Of a stretch of DNA of 9,737 nt, positions 1 to 7,226 are shown piece by piece. The notes beneath the pieces are model-generated. The model made no database searches. It saw only the letters and a program-made list of their open reading frames with translations, and was not told where the DNA came from. Source of the DNA: an uncultured Collinsella sp. Lineage in GTDB: Bacteria; Actinomycetota; Coriobacteriia; Coriobacteriales; Coriobacteriaceae. The number at the start of each line of letters is the position of its first letter. Position 1 is the first letter of the stretch. The stretch lies in NCBI GenBank assembly GCA_934630855.1, contig CAKTWW010000055.1, forward strand, positions 1 through 9,737, in the 5' to 3' direction. The position numbers and the translations under genes are program-made.

Positions 1-587
1 TCGATCTGCAGACGACCGGCGGTATCGACGATGACCACGTCGCGCAGGTGATCGACGGCCTCCTGGATGGCGCCCTTGGCGATGTCGACCGGATGCGCGC
101 CGTCGCCGCGGAAGACCGGCACGCCGATCTCGCCGCCGAGCGTGGCCAGCTGGTCGGCAGCGGCGGGACGGTAGACGTCGCACGCGGCGAGCAGCGGCGA
201 GCGGCCCTGCTTCTTGAGCAGGTAGGCCAGCTTTACGGCTGCCGTGGTCTTACCGGAGCCCTGCAGGCCCACGAGCATGATGACGTTGGGGATACGGTTG
301 CTAAAGACGAGCTTGCTCTCGGTGGAGCCGAGCATCTCGGTGAGCTCGTCGAGCACGATCTTGACGACGTTTTGCGCCGGCGACAGCGACTCCATGACCT
401 CGGCGGTCATGCAGCGCTCCTTGGTCTTGGCGACAAACTCCTTGACGACCTTAAAGTTGACGTCGGCCTCGAGCAGCGCCATGCGAATGTCGCGCATGGC
501 CGAGGTGATATCGGCCTCGGTCAGCTTACCCTTGCCGCGCAGGCGGTCAAATGTGTCGTTGAGGCGATCGCTCAGGGAATCAAACAC
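1..587 (-). CDS. ffh: Signal recognition particle protein Ffh, N-terminal part (3' end beyond the window)
   Basis: Ffh is the SRP54-type GTPase. With 4.5S RNA it binds signal sequences emerging from the ribosome and docks at FtsY to deliver membrane proteins. The readable 195 codons cover the N domain helical bundle (about residues 1-95) and the start of the G domain. The P-loop GLQGSGKTT is at 107-115, DVYRPAA at 137-143 and DTAGR at 188-192. The rest of the G domain and the methionine-rich M domain lie outside. The start is GTG at 587-585, giving MFDSLSDRLNDTFDRLRGKG, the normal Ffh beginning; AGGAG at 598-594 sits 6 nt upstream. The gene begins 10 nt after ftsY, and the ftsY stop codon overlaps this ribosome binding site, so the two GTPases that form the targeting complex are probably translated from one message. 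ylxM, often found upstream of ffh in Firmicutes, is absent here. Confidence 0.97.
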   Translation of the reverse strand, partial: MFDSLSDRLNDTFDRLRGKGKLTEADITSAMRDIRMALLEADVNFKVVKEFVAKTKERCMTAEVMESLSPAQNVVKIVLDELTEMLGSTESKLVFSNRIPNVIMLVGLQGSGKTTAAVKLAYLLKKQGRSPLLAACDVYRPAAADQLATLGGEIGVPVFRGDGAHPVDIAKGAIQEAVDHLRDVVIVDTAGRLQI

Positions 588-593
588 TAGCTA

Positions 594-598
594 CTCCT
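594..598 (-). promoter_or_regulatory. Ribosome binding site of ffh overlapping the ftsY stop codon
   Basis: AGGAG lies 6 nt before the GTG start of ffh. Its first base is also the last base of the ftsY TAA stop. A ribosome terminating on ftsY therefore covers the ffh initiation site, which suggests coupled synthesis of the SRP GTPase and its receptor. Confidence 0.75.
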
Positions 599-1515
599 TA
601 GTTGGACTCGCCCACCAGGGCGCGGCAGAAATCTTTGGCGTTAAACTCCTGCAGGTCATCGACCTGCTCACCCACGCCGATGCGCAGGATAGGGAGCTTG
701 AGCTTCTCGGCCACGGCCATGGCGATACCGCCCTTTGCCGTGCCGTCGAGCTTAGTCATGATAATACCGTCCAGGCCCAACGCCTCGTTAAACTCGAGCG
801 CCTGGTTCAGGCCGTTCTGGCCGGTGGCGGCATCGATCACGAGCACGACCGAGACCGGCATGGGGCCGGCGGCCATATTGGCGGCACGCTTACGGGTCAC
901 GTTGACCACCTTGGCGAGCTCGCGCATGAGCTCGGGGCTCGTGTGCAGACGGCCGGCGGTATCGATGAGCACCAGGTCGCTGCCGCGCTTATCGGCCTCG
1001 TCGAGCACGTCGTAGCACACGCTCGCCGGATCGGAGCCGCGGTCGCGCTTGATGACCGGCACGCCGGAGCGCTGGCCCCACACATCGAGCTGCTCGATAG
1101 CGGCGGCACGGAAGGTATCGGCCGAACCGATCACGACGTTCTTGCCGCGGGCGGACATGGCACTCGCGATCTTGCCGACCGTGGTGGTCTTGCCGGCGCC
1201 GTTGATGCCGACGAACAGCACGCAGCTCGGCGTATCGGAGAACGGATCGCGCTCGACGGGCACAAAGTGACCCTCGAGCTGCTCGGCCAGGGCGCGGCGA
1301 AGCTGCGGGGCGGTCTTGAGGTTCTTCTTGGCCGCGGCATCGCGCAGGTCATCGGAGACCTGAATGGCGACCTCGGCACCCATGTCACCCATGACAAGGG
1401 TGTCCTCAAGGTCCTCCCAAAAATCCTCGTCGACCTCGCCGCCAAAGTAGAAGACCTCGTTGAGGGCCTCGCGGCTGCGCTCAAGTCCGCGCGAGAGAGC
1501 ATCAAAGAATCCCAT
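598..1515 (-). CDS. ftsY: Signal recognition particle receptor FtsY
   Basis: FtsY is the membrane-associated SRP receptor GTPase. It forms a composite GTPase with Ffh and hands ribosome-nascent chains to SecYEG. The 305-residue protein has the NG core: N domain about 1-95, P-loop GINGAGKTTT at 103-112, DTFRAAAIEQL at 133-143, DTAGR at 185-189, TKLDGTAKGG at 254-263 and the closing GVGEQVDDLQEFNA segment at 280-293. The long acidic A domain of E. coli FtsY is missing. The chain opens with MGFFDALSRGLERSREAL, an amphipathic stretch likely to serve as the membrane anchor, as in other short FtsY proteins. The ATG shares its A with the TAA stop of smc (TAATG), and ffh follows after 10 nt. No strong Shine-Dalgarno sequence stands close to the start, so translation probably depends on coupling to smc. 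Confidence 0.98.
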   Translation of the reverse strand: MGFFDALSRGLERSREALNEVFYFGGEVDEDFWEDLEDTLVMGDMGAEVAIQVSDDLRDAAAKKNLKTAPQLRRALAEQLEGHFVPVERDPFSDTPSCVLFVGINGAGKTTTVGKIASAMSARGKNVVIGSADTFRAAAIEQLDVWGQRSGVPVIKRDRGSDPASVCYDVLDEADKRGSDLVLIDTAGRLHTSPELMRELAKVVNVTRKRAANMAAGPMPVSVVLVIDAATGQNGLNQALEFNEALGLDGIIMTKLDGTAKGGIAMAVAEKLKLPILRIGVGEQVDDLQEFNAKDFCRALVGESN

Positions 1516-4500
1516 TATGCATTCACGACCTTTCCGGTTTCGCGATCGAGTTTTTGCGAGACGACGCGACTGACGCCGTCGGCTTGCATCGAAACGCCGT
1601 AGAGAACGTCAGCGTCCTCCATAGTACGGCGCTGATGCGAAATGACCAAGAGCTGCGTATCGGAACGCAGGACATCGAGGGCGCCGATGAGCTTGGACAG
1701 GTTGGCGTCATCGAGCGCCGCCTCGACCTCGTCCAGCACATAGAACGGCACCGTGCGCGTGCGATACACGGCAAAGAGCAGGGCGAGCGCCGTCAGGCTC
1801 TTCTCGCCGCCCGACATGAGCATCATCTTGGTGATGCGCTTGCCGCGCGGCTGCGCCACGACCTCGATACCCGTCTCTGCCGGATGCTCTGGATCGGTCA
1901 TCTCCAGATGCGCCTGACCGCCCGGGAAGAGCATGGCGAAGATCTCGCGGAAATTCGCATCGACCTTCTCAAACGTCACCAAGAACGCCTTGCGCATCTT
2001 GCGGTCGATCGCCACGGTGATCTTGGTGAGCGCCTTGCGCGCGCTCTCCAGATCGGCCAGCTGCTCCTCGATGTAGTCGGAGCGGCGCTTGAGCTGCTCG
2101 TACTCCTCCATGGCGACCTGGTTCACAGGACCCAGGTTGTTGATTTGACGAACGAGCTGGTTGAGCTCGCGCTCGGCGGCGTCGCGGTCGGTGGGCGCGG
2201 GAAGCATGAGCGCTTCTTCGAGCACCGTCGTACCATCGGCGGTGATGGCCTTGATGGCGGCTTCCACCTGCACCTCGAGCTTGCCACGCGCGACCTTGAA
2301 CTCGTTTTGCGTGGCGGTGGCGGCATCGACCCTCTCCTTGGCGCGGGCGACCTCGGCCTTGGCGTCCTCGATGGTCTTCTTGAGCGAAGCCGAGTCCGCC
2401 TCCTCGAGTGAGGCCTGGTCACGCAGGCGCGCGGCCCAATCCGAGGCGCGCTCCAGCAGGGCCGAATAGCGCTCATGCATGGGGTCGACGCGCAGGCGCA
2501 GCAGCTCGAGCGAGCGCGAGGCCTGGCGCGTTCCACGGATACGACGGTCGATGCCCTCAAGGCGATGCTCCAGGTCGGGCACACGGCCCTTCAGCGAACG
2601 CAGACGCTCGCTCGTCTGGGCCAAACGAACCTTGGCGTCGGCGAGCTTACCGGCAGCCTCGGAGTCGTCACGGCGCACGCGATCGAGCTCGTCGTTGGCC
2701 TCGGCAATCTGCAGGCCCAGGTCGCTCGCTTGAGCTCGGGCCTCATCACGAGAGCGGGTGAGCTCGTCCACGCGCGGACGGGCGGCACGGACGGCCTCGG
2801 CGGCCTGCTCGCGCCGCTTGGAGATGCGCACGCGCTCGACCTCGGCGTTGTTGGCGCTCTGCTCCAGGCGGCCGATCTCGGACAGCAGGGAGCGGCGCTC
2901 GCCCTCAAGGCGGGCGATCTCACCGGCGGCGTCGCCCTCGGCGGCACGAGCCTCCTCGACGGCCGCATTGGCCTCGACGACCTGATCCGAAGCGTGCTCA
3001 AACACGGCGGCTAAGTCGGGCTCCAAGCCTTCCAGCTCGCGAATGCGGCGCTTGCGCTCCAGAGCGCCCGACGCCTCACCGGCATCGAGGCCCACGCGCA
3101 CCAAACCACCGCAGGCAACGCGCGCGCCATCGGGGGTCACATAGGTCACGCCTTCAACGACCGGCGCGGACAGCGCAGAAGCCAAGTCGTCGACCACGTA
3201 ATAACTACCGAGCAACGCCTCGACGACCGGGCCATAGCCCGCGCGAACGGACAGGCGATCGACCAGACGGGTTCCGGCAGCACCCTCGGCGGCGGCAGAG
3301 CCGCTCACGCCGCGCGCCACCAGCAACGCCTCGCCCGAGGCCTTCTTCTGGTCCAGGGCGGCACGGCCGGCGCGCTCAAGCGCGGCAGTATCATCAAACA
3401 ACAGGGCATCGATATCGCCGGCGAGCAGCTGCTCAACCAGGCCCTCAAGCTCGCGTGGAGCCTCGAGTACGTCACCCAGACGTCCCGAGACGTCATCACC
3501 TAGCGCCCCCACCAGACGGCTCACGAGCGGCGAGCTGTCGGCCATACGGGCATCGAGCTTCTTTTGGCTGGCAAGTTCCGAGCGAACCTCAGACAACTTA
3601 TTACGGGCTTCGCTCTCGCGGGCTCGCAGGTCCTTGAGCGCAGCGCGCGCGACCTCGGCGGCCTCACGGGCTTCGACCTGGGACGTACGGGCAGCCTCAA
3701 GGGCGCCCTCAAGCTCCTCAGCACGGTCGCGGCGGCTCTCGAGCGATGCCGTGACCTCCTCGAGCTGCTCATCGATCTGCTCCAGGCGCGAGGCATACAT
3801 GTTGTCCTCGACCTCGGCGTTGGACAGCGAATCCTTTACCTTGGCGAGCTCGAGCGCGGCGTTATCCGCCACACGCTGCACATCACGCTGCTCGCGCGTC
3901 AACTGCGAAATCTGAGCATCGAGCGCCACGCGACGCTCGTGAAGCTCGGCGGCGGCAGGACAGGCGGCGTCAACGTCCTCCTGGGCCTGCATGTGCGCAC
4001 CGGTCACTTCCTCGAGCTGGGCACGGGCGTCCTCAAGCTCCTCGACCACGCGACGACGCTGATGCTCGGAGCCCGAGATCTGGCCGCGCATGTCGGATAG
4101 GCGCGACACCATGTTGTGGCCTTTTTCCTCGAGCAGGCGCATGTCGGAGTTAATGCGACCGACCACGTCTTGCATATGGCGGCGCTGCTCGCCCAGATCG
4201 CCCACAAACAGGCCCTTTTCCTCGAGCATGACCTGGAGCTTCTCGAGCTCGCGCTCTTTCTCACCCAGTCGGTACTGCGCAAGCTCCAGCTCGGCGGCAC
4301 CTTCCTTGGATCGGCTCTCCAAATCGTTCCACTGCGACTGCAGCGAACGCAGCTCATCAACGGCCAGCATCTGCGTAAGCTCGTTCGCGCGCGAGGACAG
4401 TTCCTTGTACTTGCGCGCGCGATCGACCTGACGCTCCAGCGGACGCAGCTGACGGGCGATTTCCTTATTGATATCGCGGGCACGGGTCAGGTGCTCGTCC

Positions 4501-5051
4501 ATCGACTTGATCTTTTTAAGCGCGCGCTCCTTGCGGCGCTTGTGCTTGGAGATGCCGGCGGCCTCTTCGATGAGGGCGCGGCGCTCCTCGGGGCGGCTCT
4601 GCAAAATGGCATCGAGCTTGCCCTGGCTGATGATGGAATGCGTATCTTTGCCCAGGCCCGAATCGTGCAGGATGTCCTGAATGTCCATCAGTCGGCACGG
4701 GCTCGAGTTGATGAGGTACTCGCTCTCGCCCGAGCGGTACATGCGGCGGGTGATGGCAACCTCGTCAAAGTCGACGGGCAGCATATGATCGGAGTTGTCG
4801 AGCACCAGCGTGACCTCGGCCACGCCCACCGGCTTGCGCGCCGACGAACCCGAGAAGATAACATCCTCCATGGCCTGGCCGCGCAGCTGCTTGGCGCTCT
4901 GCTCGCCCAGAACCCATAGGATCGAATCGGAGATATTCGATTTTCCCGAGCCGTTGGGGCCGACGATGACCGTCAGGCCCGGTTCAAACGACATGTGGGC
5001 GCGGTCGGCAAACGACTTGAACCCTTTGAGCGTGAGGGACTTGAGATACAC
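1515..5051 (-). CDS. smc: Chromosome segregation protein SMC
   Basis: SMC is the ABC-type ATPase that, with ScpA and ScpB, extrudes DNA loops and resolves sister chromosomes. Its 1178 residues have the full architecture. The N-terminal head carries Walker A GPNGSGKSN (31-39) and a Q-loop Gln at 143. The first coiled coil runs about 170-505, the hinge about 508-655 and the returning coiled coil about 665-1010. The C-terminal head carries signature LMSGGEKSL (1078-1086), Walker B FYVLDEVEAALDD (1103-1115) with catalytic Glu1108, and a switch His at 1139. The hinge contains an Ala/Gly-rich loop near 580-594. A proline at about 365 breaks the first coil, possibly an elbow. The start is GTG; GAGGA lies only 3 nt ahead, a tight spacing, but MYLKSLTLKGFKSFADR is the expected family beginning. 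The gene follows rnc by 10 nt and ends in a TAATG overlap with ftsY. ScpA and ScpB are not in the window. Confidence 0.98.
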   Translation of the reverse strand: MYLKSLTLKGFKSFADRAHMSFEPGLTVIVGPNGSGKSNISDSILWVLGEQSAKQLRGQAMEDVIFSGSSARKPVGVAEVTLVLDNSDHMLPVDFDEVAITRRMYRSGESEYLINSSPCRLMDIQDILHDSGLGKDTHSIISQGKLDAILQSRPEERRALIEEAAGISKHKRRKERALKKIKSMDEHLTRARDINKEIARQLRPLERQVDRARKYKELSSRANELTQMLAVDELRSLQSQWNDLESRSKEGAAELELAQYRLGEKERELEKLQVMLEEKGLFVGDLGEQRRHMQDVVGRINSDMRLLEEKGHNMVSRLSDMRGQISGSEHQRRRVVEELEDARAQLEEVTGAHMQAQEDVDAACPAAAELHERRVALDAQISQLTREQRDVQRVADNAALELAKVKDSLSNAEVEDNMYASRLEQIDEQLEEVTASLESRRDRAEELEGALEAARTSQVEAREAAEVARAALKDLRARESEARNKLSEVRSELASQKKLDARMADSSPLVSRLVGALGDDVSGRLGDVLEAPRELEGLVEQLLAGDIDALLFDDTAALERAGRAALDQKKASGEALLVARGVSGSAAAEGAAGTRLVDRLSVRAGYGPVVEALLGSYYVVDDLASALSAPVVEGVTYVTPDGARVACGGLVRVGLDAGEASGALERKRRIRELEGLEPDLAAVFEHASDQVVEANAAVEEARAAEGDAAGEIARLEGERRSLLSEIGRLEQSANNAEVERVRISKRREQAAEAVRAARPRVDELTRSRDEARAQASDLGLQIAEANDELDRVRRDDSEAAGKLADAKVRLAQTSERLRSLKGRVPDLEHRLEGIDRRIRGTRQASRSLELLRLRVDPMHERYSALLERASDWAARLRDQASLEEADSASLKKTIEDAKAEVARAKERVDAATATQNEFKVARGKLEVQVEAAIKAITADGTTVLEEALMLPAPTDRDAAERELNQLVRQINNLGPVNQVAMEEYEQLKRRSDYIEEQLADLESARKALTKITVAIDRKMRKAFLVTFEKVDANFREIFAMLFPGGQAHLEMTDPEHPAETGIEVVAQPRGKRITKMMLMSGGEKSLTALALLFAVYRTRTVPFYVLDEVEAALDDANLSKLIGALDVLRSDTQLLVISHQRRTMEDADVLYGVSMQADGVSRVVSQKLDRETGKVVNA

Positions 5052-5061
5052 GGTTCCTCGC

Positions 5062-5787
5062 TTATACGTGCTTCTTGTTGAGAATCACGCCGTTGGTGGT
5101 GTAACCCATGCGGTCGAGTGCCTCGAGTGCGGCGGCTCCCTCGGCTTCCTTCTTTGAGGAACCGGAGCCGCGACCCTGGCGAATGCCATCGATCAGCACC
5201 ACGGCGGTAAAGGTGGGCGCATGCGCCGGACCCTCGGAACCCACCAGCTTGTACGCCGGAGGCTCGTGGCCGTCAGCCTGCACGCACTCCTGCAAAAACG
5301 ACTTGGGGTTCGCGGGGTGCTCGGCACGCTCGGAGGCCAAATGCGGCTTGAGCGTGCGGTGGATAAACTCCGCCGCGGCATCCCAGCCGGCGTCCAGATA
5401 CAGCGCGCCGACGAGCGACTCATAGACATTCTCGAGCGCCGAATGCAGACCGCGCGCGCCGGTGCCGGTCTCGGAGGCGCCAAAGATGATGATGTCGTCG
5501 ATGCCCAGCTCGTGGGACACCTCGGACAGCGTGGCACCCGAGACGAGCGACACCTTTAGGCGCGTGAGCTTGCCCTCGTCAAACTCGGGGTAGGACTCAA
5601 AGAGCGAACGGGCGACGACGGCACCCAAAATGGAATCGCCCAAAAACTCCAGGCGCTCGTAGCTTGCCGAAACCGGCTGGCCTTCCACGGCAGAGGGATG
5701 CGTGAGCGCCGCGCGCAGCAGCACCTTGTTATTGAACTCGTAGCCCAGGATTTCCTGGGCGCGCGTAAGTCGTTCAGACAAAGCCAA
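5062..5787 (-). CDS. rnc: Ribonuclease III
   Basis: RNase III is a dimeric double-strand-specific endonuclease that separates rRNA precursors and processes structured mRNAs. The 241-residue protein has the catalytic domain at about 5-150, with signature ERLEFLGDSILG at 44-55 supplying acidic residues Glu44, Glu47 and Asp51. The second metal-binding segment LENVYESLVGALYLD is at 118-132. A double-stranded RNA-binding domain at about 160-228 begins PKSFLQECVQ and ends with the basic SGSSKKEAEGAAALEAL helix. At the position of E. coli Asp114 this protein has Asn120, while the key Glu (E117 in E. coli) is kept as Glu123. Translation starts at TTG (5787-5785), chosen because a full AAGGAGG lies 8 nt upstream inside the last acpP codons and the resulting MALSERLTRAQEILGYEF has the normal family length. 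The gene is 3 nt from acpP and 10 nt from smc. Confidence 0.97.
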   Translation of the reverse strand: MALSERLTRAQEILGYEFNNKVLLRAALTHPSAVEGQPVSASYERLEFLGDSILGAVVARSLFESYPEFDEGKLTRLKVSLVSGATLSEVSHELGIDDIIIFGASETGTGARGLHSALENVYESLVGALYLDAGWDAAAEFIHRTLKPHLASERAEHPANPKSFLQECVQADGHEPPAYKLVGSEGPAHAPTFTAVVLIDGIRQGRGSGSSKKEAEGAAALEALDRMGYTTNGVILNKKHV

Positions 5788-5790
5788 GAC

Positions 5791-6033
5791 TTAGGCCTCC
5801 TTGGCAGCTTCGATAGCGTCGACGGCGTCGGCGACAGAGTTGAGCGAGAGCAGGGTCTCGTCATCGATCTCGAGGTTGAACTCGTCCTCGATGGCCGTTA
5901 CCAGCTGCAGGCGCTCGAGCGAGTTGGCATCGAGATCGTCAAACGTGGTCTCATCGCTAATTTCAGCAACATCGACGCCCAGAACGTCGGCGGCAACCTC
6001 GGCGATCTTGTCGAAGATTTCGGAGCGGTCCAT
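5791..6033 (-). CDS. acpP: Acyl carrier protein
   Basis: ACP carries growing acyl chains on a 4'-phosphopantetheine arm in fatty acid synthesis and donates acyl groups to PlsX. The protein is 80 residues, highly acidic, and matches the four-helix family throughout. The modification site is FDDLDANSLERLQLV (31-45), with phosphopantetheine expected on Ser38. The usual Asp just before that serine is Asn37 here (AAC codon), and the helix II position usually Glu (E. coli Glu41) is Gln43. The start chosen is ATG at 6033-6031, with AGAGGA 6 nt upstream; longer in-frame extensions lack a matching site and add non-family sequence. Its last codons contain the rnc ribosome binding site. It follows plsX, whose product uses acyl-ACP, after a 123-nt gap that may hold its own promoter. 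The fabD, fabG and fabF genes often beside it are absent. Confidence 0.95.
   Translation of the reverse strand: MDRSEIFDKIAEVAADVLGVDVAEISDETTFDDLDANSLERLQLVTAIEDEFNLEIDDETLLSLNSVADAVDAIEAAKEA
5796..5802 (-). promoter_or_regulatory. Ribosome binding site of rnc, inside the acpP reading frame
   Basis: AAGGAGG, a complete anti-16S match, is read by acpP as part of its final Lys-Glu-Ala codons. It stands 8 nt before the TTG start of rnc. This supports the unusual TTG initiation and implies that acpP translation and rnc initiation influence each other. Confidence 0.8.
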
Positions 6034-6096
6034 AGCGCTTCCTCTCATAGTGCATGAATACCAAAAGACCGGCGCCGCGCAGGCAGCGCCAAACAC

Positions 6097-6109
6097 GGTT
6101 TTGATTCTA
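6097..6109 (-). promoter_or_regulatory. Possible acpP promoter (-10 region)
   Basis: The 123-nt plsX-acpP gap contains TAGAAT at 6109-6104, one mismatch from the TATAAT consensus. It would start transcription near 6097 and leave a leader of about 64 nt before acpP. No convincing -35 hexamer lies 16-18 nt upstream, so this is weak. A promoter here would fit the high demand for ACP relative to PlsX. Confidence 0.25.
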
Positions 6110-6129
6110 CCCCACGACGCAGGCCGCGA

Positions 6130-6145
6130 GGCGCATAACAGCGCC
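6130..6145 (-). other. Short inverted repeat just after plsX
   Basis: GGCGC and GCGCC flank a six-base TGTTAT loop, starting 12 nt past the plsX stop codon. A 5-bp GC stem could form in the RNA. No run of U follows, so it is not an intrinsic terminator by the usual criteria. It could stabilise the plsX 3' end or mark a processing site, or it may be chance in GC-rich DNA. Confidence 0.3.
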
Positions 6146-6156
6146 CTAACTCGCTC

Positions 6157-7176
6157 TTACGAAACGATACCGTCCATGGAGTTGGCGACGTTCTCGACGA
6201 GCCCGGCGCGCACGGCCTCCGCCGCGGCGAGCGTACCGTTTTTGACGGCCTCGACCGAGGTAGCACCGTGGCCGATCAGGACCACGCCACGCAGGCCCAG
6301 CAGAATCGCACCGCCCTTGGCATCGCCCGAAAGCTTGGCCTTGAGCTCGCGCATCTGCTTTTTCATGAGCAGCGCAGCGATCTTGGTGCCAAACGAGCCC
6401 ATAAAGGCACCCTTGAGCTCCTGCAGCAAAAACTTGGCAGCGCCCTCGGTTGCCTTGAGCGCGATGTTGCCCGACATGCCGTCGGCAACGACGACGTCAA
6501 AGTTGCCCGACGTCAGGTCAGTGCCCTCGCAGTTTCCCACAAAGCCGGGAACGGCAGCCTTCATGGCCGGGAAGCACGCCTTGGTAAAGTTGGAGCCCTT
6601 CTCGTCCTCGGTGCCATTGCCGAGCAAGCCCACGCGAGGATGCTCAATACCCAGGACGACGCGCGCATAGGCGCTGCCCATCTGGGCAAAACGAACCATA
6701 TCGTCGACCTCGACATCGGGGTTGGCGCCCATATCGCACAGCACCGTCAGGCCGCCGGCACGATTGGGCAGCGCATTGGTCAGGCACGGACGCACCGGCT
6801 GCTTCTTGCCCTCGGCCTGATACCGAAAGGGCGTGACGTAGGCGGTGGCGGCAGCGGTCATGGCACCGGTGGAGCCGGCGGAGAAGAACGCGTCCGCGTT
6901 GCCCTTCTTGATGGCGCGGCAGGCAAGCACGATCGAGGACTTACGCTTGGTCATCACGGCGCGAATGGGATCGTCATCCATGGCGATGACATCGGGGGCC
7001 TCCAAGGCCTCAACGCGAGCGTGAGCCGCGGCAAAGGGGTTCACGATCTCTGCAGGACCGACGGCCAAGACCTCGATATCGGAGTCCGCCGCAAGCGCCG
7101 CCTCGATACCATCGAGAACGACCTGCGGCTTCTCGTCTCCGCCCACAACGTCTACACAAACGCGAACGTTACTCAT
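6157..7176 (-). CDS. plsX: Phosphate acyltransferase PlsX
   Basis: PlsX converts acyl-ACP and phosphate to acyl-phosphate, the donor used by PlsY to acylate glycerol-3-phosphate at the first step of phospholipid synthesis. It is a peripheral membrane enzyme. The 339-residue chain follows the family throughout: VDVVGGDEKPQVVLDG near the N-terminus (8-23), KSSIVLACRAIKKGNADAFF followed by SAGSTGAMTAA (79-109), LCDMGANPDVEVDDMVRFAQ (146-165), RVGLLGNGTEDEKGSN (181-196), FVGNCEGTDL (212-221) and DGMSGNIALK (232-241). An in-frame ATG two codons upstream (7182) is rejected: AAGGAG at 7189-7184 is 1 nt from it but 7 nt from the ATG at 7176, giving MSNVRVCVDVVGGD. The gene lies just beyond a strong terminator-like hairpin, so its expression requires readthrough, antitermination or a promoter in the short leader. 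acpP, encoding its substrate carrier, follows. Confidence 0.97.
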   Translation of the reverse strand: MSNVRVCVDVVGGDEKPQVVLDGIEAALAADSDIEVLAVGPAEIVNPFAAAHARVEALEAPDVIAMDDDPIRAVMTKRKSSIVLACRAIKKGNADAFFSAGSTGAMTAAATAYVTPFRYQAEGKKQPVRPCLTNALPNRAGGLTVLCDMGANPDVEVDDMVRFAQMGSAYARVVLGIEHPRVGLLGNGTEDEKGSNFTKACFPAMKAAVPGFVGNCEGTDLTSGNFDVVVADGMSGNIALKATEGAAKFLLQELKGAFMGSFGTKIAALLMKKQMRELKAKLSGDAKGGAILLGLRGVVLIGHGATSVEAVKNGTLAAAEAVRAGLVENVANSMDGIVS

Positions 7177-7183
7177 ATACATA

Positions 7184-7189
7184 CTCCTT
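7184..7189 (-). promoter_or_regulatory. Ribosome binding site that fixes the plsX start
   Basis: AAGGAG is 7 nt from the ATG at 7176 and only 1 nt from the alternative ATG at 7182. Spacing therefore favours the shorter protein. The site begins 4 nt after the U-run of the upstream terminator hairpin, so folding of that hairpin could also affect ribosome access. Confidence 0.8.
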
Positions 7190-7193
7190 ATAC

Positions 7194-7223
7194 AAAAATG
7201 GCCGACTCATTGAGCCGGCCATT
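7194..7223 (-). terminator. Rho-independent terminator (or attenuator) between rpmF and plsX
   Basis: In the RNA sense, a 12-bp stem forms between AATGGCCGGCTC (7223-7212) and GAGTCGGCCATT (7208-7197). It is perfect except for one G-U pair and closes on a three-base AAT loop. The 3' arm ends in TT and three more T follow, giving a five-U run. There is no T-run on the opposite side, so it acts only for minus-strand transcription. It ends the rsmD-to-rpmF block, yet the plsX ribosome binding site begins 4 nt later, which makes partial termination or regulated readthrough plausible. Confidence 0.8.
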
Positions 7224-7226
7224 GTG

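Noticed and set aside
244..1602. Plus-strand open frame of 452 codons opposite ffh, ftsY and the end of smc
   Set aside because: It lies antisense to three genes with clear family motifs, crosses their boundaries, and its translation is low-complexity and resembles no family. Long antisense frames are expected with this GC-biased codon use.
2123..3014. Recurring short GC-rich words such as tcgagctc through smc, looking like repeats
   Set aside because: They come from repeated Glu-Leu-Glu, Ala-Arg and similar codons of the coiled coil; spacing is irregular and no true DNA repeat unit is present.
4116..4919. Plus-strand open frame of 267 codons inside smc
   Set aside because: Fully antisense to the SMC head and coiled coil, with no ribosome binding site or recognisable domain.
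5791..6096. acpP extended to 101 codons
   Set aside because: The extra residues are unlike any ACP, and AGAGGA sits 6 nt before the ATG at 6033.
7189..7194. TATAAG as a -10 for plsX
   Set aside because: It would begin transcription at or inside the plsX start region and would leave out the ribosome binding site that overlaps it.
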